A stretch of 64,000 nt of DNA from Pseudomonas fluorescens Q2-87 (GTDB lineage: Bacteria > Pseudomonadota > Gammaproteobacteria > Pseudomonadales > Pseudomonadaceae). Positions 17,143 through 26,303 of this stretch are shown in pieces. The stretch covers positions 4,654,556-4,718,555 of the forward strand of contig NZ_CM001558.1 of assembly GCF_000281895.1 (NCBI RefSeq), in the 5' to 3' direction. The position numbers were made by a program, and so were the translations under genes. Position 1 is the first letter of the stretch; the number at the start of each line of letters is the position of its first letter. The notes below the pieces were generated by a model. That model was not told the origin of the DNA. It was given only the letters and a program-made list of their open reading frames with translations, and ran no database searches.

Positions 17143-18135
17143 TCAATGGGCGTGTTGGACCCTCCACCAGGCGCAAAATTCATCCAGGGCGGTCCACAGG
17201 CTGACCTGCGGATCGTAATCGAGATGATGCCGCGCCCGGCCGATGTCCAGGGTGAAATTTTTGTTCATGACCTGCATACCCAGGCGCGACAGCGTCGGCT
17301 CGGGCCGCCCCGGCCACAACTTGCACACGCCTTCGTTCAGGGCTGCGACACTGTAGGCCAAGCCGTAGGAGCGATAACGCCGGACCTGTGGGACGTCCAT
17401 CTGTCGCATCACATAATTGACCACATCCCACAACGGAACCGGTGCCCCGTTGCTGATGTTGTAGGCCTTGCCCAACGCTGAATCGGCCGCCAGCAGGCTG
17501 CTGAGCAAGGCTTCGTTGAGGTTCTGCATGCTGGTGAAGTCGACTTTGTTCAGCCCGTTGCCGACAATCGCCAGGCGCCCCTTGCGCTGCATTTTCAACA
17601 GGCGCGGGAAAATGCTCATGTCGCCAGCGCCGGTCACGAAACGCGGGCGCAGGGCCAGGACTTCGAGGCCGAACTCCTGGGCACCGAAGACTTTTTGCTC
17701 GGCCAGGTATTTGGTGGCGGCGTAAGGGTGCTTGAAGCGCTTGGGCACTTGTTCTTCGGTCAAGCCGAGGTGGTCGCGACCGTCAAAATAAATCGACGGT
17801 GACGACAGGTGGACCAGGCGGCGGACCTTCTGCTTCAGGCACGCCTCGACGATGTTTTCCGTGACCTGGACATTGCCCTGGTGAAAATCCTGATAGCGTC
17901 CCCAGAGTCCCACCGATCCGGCGCAATGCACCACGGCCTCGACATCCAGGCACAGATCGCGGGCCAGCAACGGGTCGTTCAGGTCCCCCTGCACAAACTG
18001 CGCACCGCGACGCACCAGGTGCTCCACGCTCTCGGCCCGGCGGCCATTGACCCGAACATCCAGGCCCTGCTCCAGGGCGAAACGCGCAAAGCGCCCGCCG
18101 ATGAAGCCGCTCGCGCCGGTGACCAGAATTTTCAT
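17143..18135 (-). CDS. NAD(P)-dependent epimerase/dehydratase (extended SDR, 3-beta-HSD-like)
   Basis: Extended short-chain dehydrogenase of 330 residues. The Rossmann motif GASGFIGG (Gly7, Gly10, Gly13) binds the nucleotide; the catalytic Tyr138-x3-Lys142 (HPYAATK) and Ser111/Ser112 (HLSSPSIY) are present. Segments such as ALRPRFVTGAGD and SMQNLNEALL resemble 3-beta-hydroxysteroid dehydrogenase/OleD-type proteins. The substrate cannot be named from sequence. It is flanked by an unrelated coiled-coil gene and argP, on the same strand as both but with gaps that allow separate promoters. Confidence 0.85.
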   Translation of the reverse strand: MKILVTGASGFIGGRFARFALEQGLDVRVNGRRAESVEHLVRRGAQFVQGDLNDPLLARDLCLDVEAVVHCAGSVGLWGRYQDFHQGNVQVTENIVEACLKQKVRRLVHLSSPSIYFDGRDHLGLTEEQVPKRFKHPYAATKYLAEQKVFGAQEFGLEVLALRPRFVTGAGDMSIFPRLLKMQRKGRLAIVGNGLNKVDFTSMQNLNEALLSSLLAADSALGKAYNISNGAPVPLWDVVNYVMRQMDVPQVRRYRSYGLAYSVAALNEGVCKLWPGRPEPTLSRLGMQVMNKNFTLDIGRARHHLDYDPQVSLWTALDEFCAWWRVQHAH

Positions 18136-18192
18136 GCATGCTCCTAAAAATCAGATTCGAGCGGCAAGCCGCACGCTTCAAGCCAAGGACTT

Positions 18193-19086
18193 TCAACTTA
18201 CTGCTTGCAGCGTACTGCTTGCCGCTGCGATCAGTTGCTCGGTCAGTAAACCGAGCAACTGCCCGCCATTGCGCCAATGATGCCAGTACAGCGGCACATC
18301 GATCGGTTTATCTGCCAACAATTCCACCAACACACCCCGCTCCAACTGATCCCGTACTTGCAGTTCCGGCACGAGGCCCCAGCCCAGTCCGGCCTCGGTG
18401 AAGCGAATGAAGCCTTCGGAAGATGGGCACAAATGGTGTTCGAATCCGCCCTCGACGCCCACGGAGGCCAGGTAGCGGTGTTGCAGGAAGTCATCGGGGC
18501 CGAACACCAATGCCGGTGTGCGGGCCAAAAGATCGGCCCGCACACCCTCGGGGAAATGCCGGGCAATGAACGCGGGGCTGGCCAGCGCTCGATAACGCAT
18601 GGCCCCCAGCAACACACTGCGGGCGCCGGCCACCGGGCGCTCACTGGCGCAGACACAGGCTGCCACTTCGCCAGCGCGCATGCGCTTGAGGCCAACGTTC
18701 TGGTCTTCCACCACCAGGTCGAGCAACAAGTGGTGCGCTGCGCAGAAATCGCTTACCGCCGCCGCCCACCAGGTTGCCAGGCTGTCGGCGTTCAGGGCGA
18801 TGCGCAGGCGCTCCGGCAGGCCCTCCTCATCCAGCGCCGGCACCAGGCTTTGCAAGTCGCGCTCCAGCAGGCGCACCTGTTGCACATGGTTGAGTAGCCG
18901 GCGACCGATCTCCGTGGGCACCGGCGGCGCGGCGCGCACCAGCACTGGCTGGCCGATGCGCGCTTCCAGCAGCTTGATTCGCTGGGAAATAGCCGATTGC
19001 GACAAGCCCAGCACTTGGGCCGCACGCTCGAACCCGGCTTGTTCGACCACCGCAGCCAGGGCAGAAAGCAATTTGTAGTCGAACAT
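18193..19086 (-). CDS. argP: LysR-family regulator ArgP (IciA)
   Basis: Transcription factor that senses lysine or arginine and activates basic amino-acid exporter genes. The start at ATG 19086 (MFDYKLLSALAAVVEQ) gives 297 residues. An N-terminal winged helix (about 1-60: GFERAAQVLGLSQSAISQRIKLLEARIG) precedes a periplasmic-binding-like effector domain (about 90-290). The opening residues match the ArgP subfamily rather than general LysR proteins. It is divergent from an ACT-domain gene and a LysE/ArgO exporter gene, its likely targets. Confidence 0.92.
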   Translation of the reverse strand: MFDYKLLSALAAVVEQAGFERAAQVLGLSQSAISQRIKLLEARIGQPVLVRAAPPVPTEIGRRLLNHVQQVRLLERDLQSLVPALDEEGLPERLRIALNADSLATWWAAAVSDFCAAHHLLLDLVVEDQNVGLKRMRAGEVAACVCASERPVAGARSVLLGAMRYRALASPAFIARHFPEGVRADLLARTPALVFGPDDFLQHRYLASVGVEGGFEHHLCPSSEGFIRFTEAGLGWGLVPELQVRDQLERGVLVELLADKPIDVPLYWHHWRNGGQLLGLLTEQLIAAASSTLQAVS

Positions 19087-19181
19087 CAGTTTTCCTAATG
19101 AGCGATGAGCAATATTGGTTTTTCTTATACAGAGTCTCGCAGGAGAATGGCCAGCATTCGAACCCGCAAGGAACAAACATC

Positions 19182-19583
19182 ATGGCTGGCGAAACCTCAC
19201 TGTCCGTCCTGCTGCGCAGCATGAGCCCGCAGCTCAACCATGGCCAATATGTGTTCTGCAGCCTGCCCAACGGTCCATTGCCCACAGGCCTGGAACCGCT
19301 CGGCAGCTTCAAGGAACAGGAAGGACTGACGGTGATTCTGGAAAAAACCCAGGCCGAAGACGCCGGGTTGAGCTTCGACTATGTCGCCGCCTGGATCACC
19401 CTGAACGTGCATTCGGCCCTGCAAGCCGTTGGCCTGACCGCCGCGTTCGCTACCGCACTGGGCACCGCCGGTATCAGTTGCAACGTCGTTGCCGGCTACT
19501 ACCACGACCATTTGTTCGTCGGCCAGGACGATGCCGAGCGGGCCATGGACGTTCTCAAGCAACTGGCCATCAGCGGAGCATGA
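19182..19583 (+). CDS. ACT-domain protein (DUF2241 type)
   Basis: Small protein of 133 residues starting at ATG 19182, with AAGGA nine bases upstream. An N-terminal segment (LSVLLRSMSPQLNHGQYVFC) is followed by a C-terminal ACT-like fold (FDYVAAWITLNVHSALQAVGLTAAFATALGTAGISCNVVAGYYHDHLFV). ACT domains usually bind amino acids. Its place between argP and the exporter gene suggests a part in sensing or tuning basic amino-acid export. Four bases separate its stop from the exporter start, so the two are probably one transcript. Confidence 0.85.
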   Translation: MAGETSLSVLLRSMSPQLNHGQYVFCSLPNGPLPTGLEPLGSFKEQEGLTVILEKTQAEDAGLSFDYVAAWITLNVHSALQAVGLTAAFATALGTAGISCNVVAGYYHDHLFVGQDDAERAMDVLKQLAISGA

Positions 19584-19587
19584 ACCT

Positions 19588-20190
19588 ATGTGGCAAAGTT
19601 ATGTGAATGGGCTGCTGGTGGCCCTCGGGCTGATCATGGCCATTGGTGCCCAGAACGCGTTTGTCCTGGCCCAGAGCCTGCGCCGCGAACATCACCTGCC
19701 TGTGGCGGCGCTGTGCGTCACTTTCGACGCGTTGCTGGTGGCCGCCGGCGTTTTCGGCCTGGCGACGTTGTTGGCCCAGAGTCCCTTGCTGCTGTCGATT
19801 GCCCGCTGGGGCGGCGCGGCGTTCCTGCTCTGGTACGGCTGCCTGGCGTTGCGTCGGGCCTGTTCGAAGCAGAGCCTGCAACAGGGCCAGAACCAGGCCG
19901 TGCGCTCACTGCGAGCAGTGCTGCTCAGTGCGTTGGCGGTGACGCTGCTCAATCCCCACGTTTATCTCGACACCGTGCTGCTGATCGGTTCCCTCGGTGC
20001 ACAGCAGAGCGTGCCCGGCGCCTATGTCATGGGCGCAGCCAGTGCCTCGCTGCTGTGGTTCTTCACCCTGGCCTTCGGCGCCGCATGGCTGGCCCCTTGG
20101 CTGGCCCGCCCAAGCACCTGGCGGATCATGGACCTGCTGGTGGCCGGGATGATGTTGACCGTGGCTGCGCAATTGATCGTCAACGGCTGA
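19588..20190 (+). CDS. argO: LysE/ArgO-family basic amino-acid exporter
   Basis: Inner-membrane exporter of arginine or lysine, 200 residues. Start ATG 19588 (MWQSYVNGLLVALGLIMAIGAQNAFVL); the AIGAQNAFV stretch in TM1 and LNPHVYLDTVLLIGSLG in the middle are hallmarks of the LysE/ArgO family. About six hydrophobic helices are visible. It lies four bases after the ACT-domain gene and is divergent from argP. In other pseudomonads this block precedes sodB and bifA, as here. Whether lysine or arginine is the true substrate cannot be read from sequence. Confidence 0.9.
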   Translation: MWQSYVNGLLVALGLIMAIGAQNAFVLAQSLRREHHLPVAALCVTFDALLVAAGVFGLATLLAQSPLLLSIARWGGAAFLLWYGCLALRRACSKQSLQQGQNQAVRSLRAVLLSALAVTLLNPHVYLDTVLLIGSLGAQQSVPGAYVMGAASASLLWFFTLAFGAAWLAPWLARPSTWRIMDLLVAGMMLTVAAQLIVNG

Positions 20191-20365
20191 TTATTCCAAA
20201 CCGCTCTGGAACCTCTATCCCACACAGTTGTTGCGTGGTTATGCCGCACCCCCGGTGCTATGATCCGACTCCTGCGCCGCAAAGAGTACAAACTCCCCGG
20301 CGCTAGTCTGGCCGCCCGTGATCGGCCTTGCGCTCACCGCAACTGACCTGATTAGGAGAATCACC

Positions 20366-20962
20366 ATGGCTTTCGAATTGCCGCCGCTGCCCTATCCACA
20401 CGACGCCCTGCAGCCGCACATCTCCAAAGAGACTCTGGAATACCACCACGACAAGCACCACAACACCTATGTCGTGAACCTGAACAACCTGGTACCTGGC
20501 ACCGAGTTCGAAGGCAAGACCCTGGAAGAAATCGTCAAGACTTCCTCCGGCGGCATCTTCAACAACGCCGCTCAGGTCTGGAACCACACCTTCTACTGGA
20601 ACTGCCTGGCGCCAAACGCTGGCGGTGAACCTACCGGCGCGCTGGCCGAAGCTATCAACAAAGCCTTCGGTTCGTTCGACAAGTTCAAGGAAGAGTTCAG
20701 CAAAACCTCCATCGGCACCTTCGGTTCCGGTTGGGGCTGGCTGGTGAAAAAGGCTGACGGTTCCCTGGCCCTGGCCAGCACCATCGGTGCCGGCAACCCG
20801 CTGACCAGCGGTGACACCCCGCTGCTGACCTGCGATGTATGGGAACACGCCTACTACATCGACTACCGCAACGTTCGCCCGAAATATGTCGAAGCGTTCT
20901 GGAACCTGGTCAACTGGAAGTTCGTGGCCGAGCAGTTCGAAGGCAAGGCCTTCACCGCTTAA
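20366..20962 (+). CDS. sodB: Iron superoxide dismutase
   Basis: Cytosolic Fe-dependent superoxide dismutase, 198 residues. Metal ligands are His27, His74, Asp157 and His161 ([13 protein letters not shown]). Gln70 in [13 protein letters not shown] and the AGNPLT stretch favour the iron over the manganese type. AGGAG lies eight bases before ATG 20366. It ends in a strong intrinsic terminator, so it is likely monocistronic. A TATGAT at about 20261-20266 is a possible -10 box. Confidence 0.98.
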   Translation: MAFELPPLPYPHDALQPHISKETLEYHHDKHHNTYVVNLNNLVPGTEFEGKTLEEIVKTSSGGIFNNAAQVWNHTFYWNCLAPNAGGEPTGALAEAINKAFGSFDKFKEEFSKTSIGTFGSGWGWLVKKADGSLALASTIGAGNPLTSGDTPLLTCDVWEHAYYIDYRNVRPKYVEAFWNLVNWKFVAEQFEGKAFTA

Positions 20963-20976
20963 CCACTGCTGCCGTT

Positions 20977-21006
20977 AAAAACCCGGCGTCTGGCCGGGTT
21001 TTTTTT
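20977..21006 (+). terminator. Intrinsic terminator of sodB
   Basis: AAAACCCGGC, a short loop, GCCGGGTTTTTTTT, beginning 15 bp after the sodB stop. The 258 bp from there to bifA hold no gene that I can support. Confidence 0.93.
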
Positions 21007-21264
21007 GCCTGGCGCAATCACCGGGACGTTCGCCGCCCATGAATGACCTCACGTCAGCAAACCAATAAAAAATCCCTCCAGGCCTCAAGTTGCAGCCCCT
21101 TCCAACCGACACATTAGTCGTAGAGCAATCACTCTGAAAAAACCGTATATCTGCCATGTTTCAGGCGAAAACCCTTGTGTTTGATTGTCCCTTTGACTGA
21201 CATCACAGGATTGCCAATACTCATGGCAACTTGACGCTACCCGCACGGAACAAGGAACCCCTCT

Positions 21265-23316
21265 TTGAAGCTGGAACTCAAGAACAGCTTGTCGGTGAAG
21301 TTGCTCCGGGTGGTGCTCCTCTCGGCATTGTTCGTTGGCATGATCTTGAGCTGCGCCCAGATCGTGTTCGACGCGTACAAGACCAACCGCGCCGTCGCCA
21401 GCGACGCCCAGCGGATTCTCGATATGTTCCGGGATCCTTCGACTCAGGCCGTCTACAGCCTGGACCGGGAAATGGGCATGCAAGTGATCGAAGGGCTGTT
21501 CCAGGACGAAGCCGTGCGCATGGCTTCCATCGGCCACCCCCGCGAAACCATGCTCGCCGAAAAAAGCCGCCCCTTGCAGCGCTCCGAAAGCCGTTGGCTG
21601 ACCGACCTGATCCTGGGCAAGGAACGCACATTCACCACGCAACTGGTCGGGCGCGGGCCCTACAGCGAGTATTACGGCGACCTGAGCATCACCCTCGACA
21701 CCGCTACTTACGGCCAGGGTTTCATTGTCAGCTCCGTCATCATTTTCATTTCCGGCATGCTGCGAGCCCTGGCCATGGGCCTGGTGTTGTACCTGGTCTA
21801 TCACTGGCTGCTGACCAAGCCGTTGTCGCGGATTATCCAGCACCTGACCGAAATCAACCCCGATCGTCCCAGCGAGCACAAAATCCCGCAACTCAAGGGC
21901 CACGAGAGGAACGAGCTGGGCTTGTGGATCAATACCGCCAACCAGTTGCTTGAATCCATCGAGCGCAACACGCATCTGCGCCACGAGGCGGAAAACAGCC
22001 TGTTGCGCATGGCCCAGTACGATTTTCTCACCGGCCTGCCCAATCGCCAGCAGCTTCAACAACAACTGGACAAGATCCTGGTGGATGCCGGGCGCCTGCA
22101 ACGCCGGGTAGCCGTGCTGTGCGTGGGACTGGATGATTTCAAGGGGATCAACGAGCAGTTCAGCTATCAGACGGGTGACCAATTGCTGCTGGCCCTGGCC
22201 GACCGGCTGCGGGCCCACAGCGGCCGCCTCGGCGCCCTGGCGCGGCTGGGGGGCGATCAGTTCGCCCTGGTCCAAGCCGACATCGAACAGCCTTACGAAG
22301 CCGCCGAGCTGGCCCAGAGCATCCTCGATGACCTGGAAGCGCCGTTCGCCATCGAAGACCAACAAATCCGCCTGCGGGCCACCATCGGCATCACCCTTTT
22401 TCCAGAGGATGGCGACAGCACCGAGAAGCTGTTGCAGAAAGCCGAGCAGACCATGACCTTGGCCAAGAGTCGCTCACGCAATCGCTACCAGTTCTACATC
22501 GCCAGCGTCGACAGCGAAATGCGCCGCCGTCGCGAACTGGAGAAAGACCTGCGCGAGGCGCTGGCCCGCGAGCAGTTCAGCCTGGTGTACCAACCGCAGA
22601 TCAGCTATCGCGACCTGCGTGTAGTGGGGACCGAAGCCCTGATCCGCTGGCATCACCCTGAACACGGCCTTGTGCCGCCGGACCTGTTCATTCCCCTGGC
22701 CGAGCAGAATGGCACCATCATCGCCATCGGCGAATGGGTACTCGACCAAGCCTGCAAACAGCTGCGTGAATGGCATGACCAGGGCTTCATCGACCTGCGC
22801 ATGGCGGTCAATCTGTCGACGGTGCAACTGCACCATGCCGAGCTGCCGCGGGTGGTGAATAATTTCCTGCAAATGTACCGGCTGCCACCGCGCAGCCTGG
22901 AGCTGGAAGTCACCGAAACCGGGCTGATGGAAGACATCACCACCGCAGCCCAGCATCTGCTGAGCCTGCGCCGCTCCGGAGCGCTGATCGCCATCGATGA
23001 CTTCGGGACCGGCTATTCGTCCCTGAGTTATCTCAAGAGCCTGCCGCTGGACAAGATCAAGATCGACAAGAGCTTCGTCCAGGACCTGCTCGACGATGAA
23101 GACGATGCCACCATCGTCCGGGCCATTATCCAGCTGGGTAAAAGCCTGGGTATGCAGGTCATCGCCGAGGGTGTCGAGACCCTCGAGCAAGAAGCCTACA
23201 TCATTGCCGAGGGCTGCCACGAAGGTCAGGGGTATTACTACAGCAAACCCCTGCCGGCACGGGAACTGGGCATTTACCTGAAGCAGGCACAGCGCAGCCA
23301 GGTTTCCATCATCTGA
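21265..23316 (+). CDS. bifA: Membrane c-di-GMP phosphodiesterase BifA (degenerate GGDEF plus EAL)
   Basis: Inner-membrane phosphodiesterase that lowers cyclic di-GMP and so favours swarming and biofilm dispersal. The 683 residues start at TTG 21265 (KLELKNSLSVKLLRVVLLSAL). A first membrane helix (about 13-33), a periplasmic region and a second helix (about 150-180) precede a GGDEF domain whose active loop reads GGDQF (329-333), so it should not make c-di-GMP. The EAL domain is intact: Glu457-Ala-Leu459 in TEALIRWHHP, then DDFGTGYSSLSYL and VIAEGVET. The GGDQF variant and the sodB neighbour match BifA of P. aeruginosa. Confidence 0.95.
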   Translation: MKLELKNSLSVKLLRVVLLSALFVGMILSCAQIVFDAYKTNRAVASDAQRILDMFRDPSTQAVYSLDREMGMQVIEGLFQDEAVRMASIGHPRETMLAEKSRPLQRSESRWLTDLILGKERTFTTQLVGRGPYSEYYGDLSITLDTATYGQGFIVSSVIIFISGMLRALAMGLVLYLVYHWLLTKPLSRIIQHLTEINPDRPSEHKIPQLKGHERNELGLWINTANQLLESIERNTHLRHEAENSLLRMAQYDFLTGLPNRQQLQQQLDKILVDAGRLQRRVAVLCVGLDDFKGINEQFSYQTGDQLLLALADRLRAHSGRLGALARLGGDQFALVQADIEQPYEAAELAQSILDDLEAPFAIEDQQIRLRATIGITLFPEDGDSTEKLLQKAEQTMTLAKSRSRNRYQFYIASVDSEMRRRRELEKDLREALAREQFSLVYQPQISYRDLRVVGTEALIRWHHPEHGLVPPDLFIPLAEQNGTIIAIGEWVLDQACKQLREWHDQGFIDLRMAVNLSTVQLHHAELPRVVNNFLQMYRLPPRSLELEVTETGLMEDITTAAQHLLSLRRSGALIAIDDFGTGYSSLSYLKSLPLDKIKIDKSFVQDLLDDEDDATIVRAIIQLGKSLGMQVIAEGVETLEQEAYIIAEGCHEGQGYYYSKPLPARELGIYLKQAQRSQVSII

Positions 23317-23433
23317 CTCTTCCCCCTGGGTCGCCCTGTCGTTGAGGCGCCTGCGATTTTTTGCGGCTGCGCCGGATGGCGGCGGCCCGCATTATTAAAT
23401 AAGAAATATTTACAGCTGCAACCCTTTACACAT

Positions 23434-23452
23434 AATGCAAATCTTTCGCATT
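23434..23452. promoter_or_regulatory. Putative Fur box upstream of the imelysin gene
   Basis: AATGCAAATCTTTCGCATT is a near-palindrome matching 15 of 19 bases of the Pseudomonas Fur pattern AATGAGAATCATTCTCATT. It lies 63 bp before the start codon, where Fur-Fe would block the promoter. Confidence 0.72.
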
Positions 23453-23514
23453 ATGTCGCAGCTTTTGCGCACCCTCGCGCCTGTCCCATCCATCACCGAA
23501 GCAGGATGTTCGCC

Positions 23515-24858
23515 ATGATTCGTATGCCTCTGGCTACCGCCAGTCTGTTGGCCATCGCTATTTCCCTCGCCGGCTGCGGCGAAGGCAAAGACAAGGCCGC
23601 GGCGCCCCAAGCGCCAACGCCTGCCGCCAGCACTGCGGCACCGGTCGCCCCTGCTGCCGCCGGCAAGATCGACGAAGCCGCCGCCAAGGCCGTTGTCGCG
23701 CACTATGCCGACATCGTCTATGCGGTCTACAGCGATGCCGAATCCACCGCGAAAACCCTGCAGACCGCCGTCGACGCGTTCCTCGCCAAACCGAACGCCG
23801 AAACCCTGAAAGCCGCCAGGGCCGCCTGGGTCGCCGCACGCGTGCCTTACCTGCAGAGCGAAGTATTCCGCTTCGGCAACACCATCATCGACGACTGGGA
23901 AGGCCAGGTGAACGCCTGGCCCCTGGACGAGGGCCTGATCGACTACGTCGACAAATCCTACGAGCACGCCTTGGGCAACCCCGGCGCCACCGCCAATATC
24001 ATCGCCAATACCGAAGTCCAGGTGGGCGAAGACAAGGTCGACGTCAAGGACATCACCCCGGAAAAACTCGCCAGCCTGAACGAGCTGGGCGGTTCCGAGG
24101 CCAACGTCGCCACCGGCTACCACGCCATCGAATTCCTGCTGTGGGGCCAAGACCTCAACGGCACCGGCCCAGGTGCCGGCAACCGCCCAGCGTCCGACTA
24201 CCTGCAAGGCGCCGGCGCCACGGGCGGCCACAATGATCGCCGTCGTGCCTACCTCAAGTCCGTGACCCAACTGCTGGTCAGCGACCTGGAAGAAATGGTC
24301 GGCAACTGGAAGCCGGACGTGGCCGACAACTACCGTGCCACCCTGGAAGCCGAGCCGGCCGAAAGCGGCCTGCGCAAGATGCTGTTCGGCATGGGCAGCC
24401 TGTCCCTGGGCGAACTGGCCGGGGAGCGCATGAAGGTTTCCCTGGAAGCCAACTCGCCAGAAGACGAGCAGGATTGCTTCAGCGACAACACCCACAACTC
24501 GCATTTCTACGATGCCAAAGGCGTGCGTAACGTCTACCTGGGCGAATACACCCGTGCCGACGGCACCAAGATGACCGGTGCCAGCCTGTCGTCCCTGGTG
24601 GCCAAGGCCGACCCGGCTGCGGATACCGCGCTCAAGAACGACCTGGCCGACACCGAGGCCAAGATCCAGGTCATGGTCGATCACGCCAACAAGGGTGAGC
24701 ACTACGACCAACTGATTGCCGCCGGCAACACGGCGGGCAACCAGATCGTACGTGATGCCATCGCCGCACTGGTCAAGCAGACCGGTTCGATCGAACAGGC
24801 AGCAGGCAAACTGGGTATCAGCGACCTGAACCCGGACAACGCCGATCACGAGTTCTGA
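23515..24858 (+). CDS. icmP: Imelysin-family lipoprotein (peptidase M75, IcmP-like)
   Basis: Envelope lipoprotein tied to iron uptake. Start taken at ATG 23515, with AGGA eight bases upstream, rather than ATG 23506, which has none; 447 residues. The signal peptide ends in the lipobox LAGC (Cys21). An Ala/Pro linker is followed by the imelysin fold with the GxHxxE motif at His203-Glu206 (GYHAIEFLLWGQD). P. aeruginosa IcmP (insulin-cleaving protein) holds the matching place after bifA. A Fur-like box upstream and a terminator downstream support a single iron-regulated gene. Protease activity is doubtful for the family as a whole. Confidence 0.88.
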   Translation: MIRMPLATASLLAIAISLAGCGEGKDKAAAPQAPTPAASTAAPVAPAAAGKIDEAAAKAVVAHYADIVYAVYSDAESTAKTLQTAVDAFLAKPNAETLKAARAAWVAARVPYLQSEVFRFGNTIIDDWEGQVNAWPLDEGLIDYVDKSYEHALGNPGATANIIANTEVQVGEDKVDVKDITPEKLASLNELGGSEANVATGYHAIEFLLWGQDLNGTGPGAGNRPASDYLQGAGATGGHNDRRRAYLKSVTQLLVSDLEEMVGNWKPDVADNYRATLEAEPAESGLRKMLFGMGSLSLGELAGERMKVSLEANSPEDEQDCFSDNTHNSHFYDAKGVRNVYLGEYTRADGTKMTGASLSSLVAKADPAADTALKNDLADTEAKIQVMVDHANKGEHYDQLIAAGNTAGNQIVRDAIAALVKQTGSIEQAAGKLGISDLNPDNADHEF

Positions 24859-24875
24859 TCGACATTGGCTGGCTG

Positions 24876-24904
24876 AAAAAGCGACCTTCGGGTCGCTTTT
24901 TTTT
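24876..24904 (+). terminator. Intrinsic terminator of the imelysin gene
   Basis: AAAAAGCGACC-TTC-GGGTCGCTTTTTTTT, 18 bp after the stop. Confidence 0.95.
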
Positions 24905-24950
24905 GCCTGATGCAGGTCAGTTGAAAGAAATAAACTTCAAACAACAACCC

Positions 24951-25043
24951 CCTGGCGAGGGAGCTTGCTCCCGTTGGGTCGCAAAGCGGCCCTGTTTTTG
25001 GGGCTGCTGCGCAGCCCAGCGGGAGCAAGCTCCCTCGCCACAG
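24951..25043. repeat. REP pair of the second type
   Basis: CCTGGCGAGGGAGCTTGCTC and a facing GAGCAAGCTCCCTCGCCAC, with an inner CAAAGCGGCC..GGGGCTGCTGCGCAG stretch. It lies between two converging genes. Confidence 0.85.
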
Positions 25044-25070
25044 GGTTCGGCGTTCGTCGGACTCATGTCA

Positions 25071-26303
25071 CTACAACCCCGCAAGCCGTCCCTCGATAAA
25101 CCGCCGTTCCGGCAGTTGCTGGGTCAACTCCAGCGCTCGTCGATACGCCGTCCTCGCCTCTTCCACTCGCCCCAACTGCCGGCAGAACTCCGCCCGCGCC
25201 GAGTGCGCGAGATAGTAGTCCAGCAGCTCACCGCGCTCCAGGATCCCGTCGACCAGGCGCAACCCTTCCAGTGGTCCGTCGCGTTTTGCCAACGCCGCAG
25301 CGCGATTAAGCTCGATCACCGGTGACGGCACGGCACGCAGCAATACGTCATAAAGCCCGACGATCTGCGGCCAGTCGGTTTCCTGCGCCGTTGGGGCTTC
25401 GGCATGCACCGCGGCAATGGCCGCTTGCAGGCAATAGGGCCCGAAGCGCCGGGTGTTCAACGCCGCTTCCACCAAAGCGCAGCCCTCGGCGATCAGCTCG
25501 GTGTCCCACAAGGAGCGGTCCTGCTCGTCCAGCAAGATCAGCTCACCCAGCGATGACGTTCGCGCCCGTCGCCGGGAGTCGTGCAGCAGCATCAGCGCGA
25601 GCAATCCCATGACCTCGGCTTCGGGCAGCAACTCCATCAGCAGTCGGCCCAGGCGGATGGCTTCGCGGGTGAGTTCCTCGCGAGTCAACTCAGCGCCCAT
25701 CGAGGCCGAGTAACCTTCGTTGAACACCAGGTAGATCACCCGCAGCACGCTGTCCAGGCGCTCCGGCAGTTCCGCGCGCGAGGGCACTTGATAAGGAATC
25801 TTCGCGTCGCGGATCTTTGCCTTGGCCCGCACGATGCGCTGGGCAATGGCTGCCGGAGCGGCCAGGAACGCGCGGGCGATCTGCTCAGTGGTCAGGTCGC
25901 AGACCTCCCGCAGCGTCAGCGGCACCTGGGCATCAGCGGCCAGGGCCGGGTGACAACAGGTGAAGATCAGCCGCAAACGATCGTCTTCCACGTCTTCGTC
26001 ACTCCAATCGACCTGCTCCAACGCTTCGAGCTGGGCGATCAACATCGGCTTTGACGCGGCGAAACGCGCGCGCCTGCGCAGACCGTCGATCGCCTTGAAG
26101 CGCCCGGCCGACACCAGCCAGGTTCGCGGGTTATCCGGCACGCCATCGCGCTGCCAGCGCTCGACTGCGATGAAAAAGGCCTCGTGCAAGGCTTCTTCGG
26201 CGAGGTCGAAATCCCCCAGCAGGCGAATCAGTGTCGCCAGGATGCGTCGTGAGTCTTGCCAATAAACCTGCTCGACCCGCGCCTTGACCGTTTCGGCCGG
26301 CAT
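25071..26303 (-). CDS. ECF42-type sigma factor with long C-terminal extension
   Basis: Extracytoplasmic-function RNA polymerase sigma factor of the ECF42 (SigJ-like, DUF6596) group, 410 residues, twice the usual ECF length. Sigma-2 region spans about 10-85 (GDFDLAEEALHEAFFIAVERW, NPRTWLVSAGRFKAIDGLRRR) and sigma-4 about 110-165 (LTLREVCDLTTEQIARAFLAAPAAIAQRIVRAKAKI). The remaining ~240 residues form a helical TPR-like domain (HSARAEFCRQLGRVEEARTAYRRAL) that replaces an anti-sigma factor in this group. The start shares a base with the upstream gene's stop (TGATG). The DGPF gene in the same operon is the hallmark partner of ECF42. Confidence 0.92.
   Translation of the reverse strand: MPAETVKARVEQVYWQDSRRILATLIRLLGDFDLAEEALHEAFFIAVERWQRDGVPDNPRTWLVSAGRFKAIDGLRRRARFAASKPMLIAQLEALEQVDWSDEDVEDDRLRLIFTCCHPALAADAQVPLTLREVCDLTTEQIARAFLAAPAAIAQRIVRAKAKIRDAKIPYQVPSRAELPERLDSVLRVIYLVFNEGYSASMGAELTREELTREAIRLGRLLMELLPEAEVMGLLALMLLHDSRRRARTSSLGELILLDEQDRSLWDTELIAEGCALVEAALNTRRFGPYCLQAAIAAVHAEAPTAQETDWPQIVGLYDVLLRAVPSPVIELNRAAALAKRDGPLEGLRLVDGILERGELLDYYLAHSARAEFCRQLGRVEEARTAYRRALELTQQLPERRFIEGRLAGL

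Noticed and set aside
21085..22365. Minus-strand open frame of 426 codons opposite bifA
   Set aside because: A shadow of the GGDEF/EAL gene. It has no ribosome site and no conserved domain; its length is explained by high GC content and few stops in the complementary frame.
23410..24849. Minus-strand open frame of 479 codons opposite the imelysin gene
   Set aside because: Repetitive Gly/Val product mirroring the Ala-rich sense gene; the sense strand has a lipobox, a family motif, a Fur box and a terminator.
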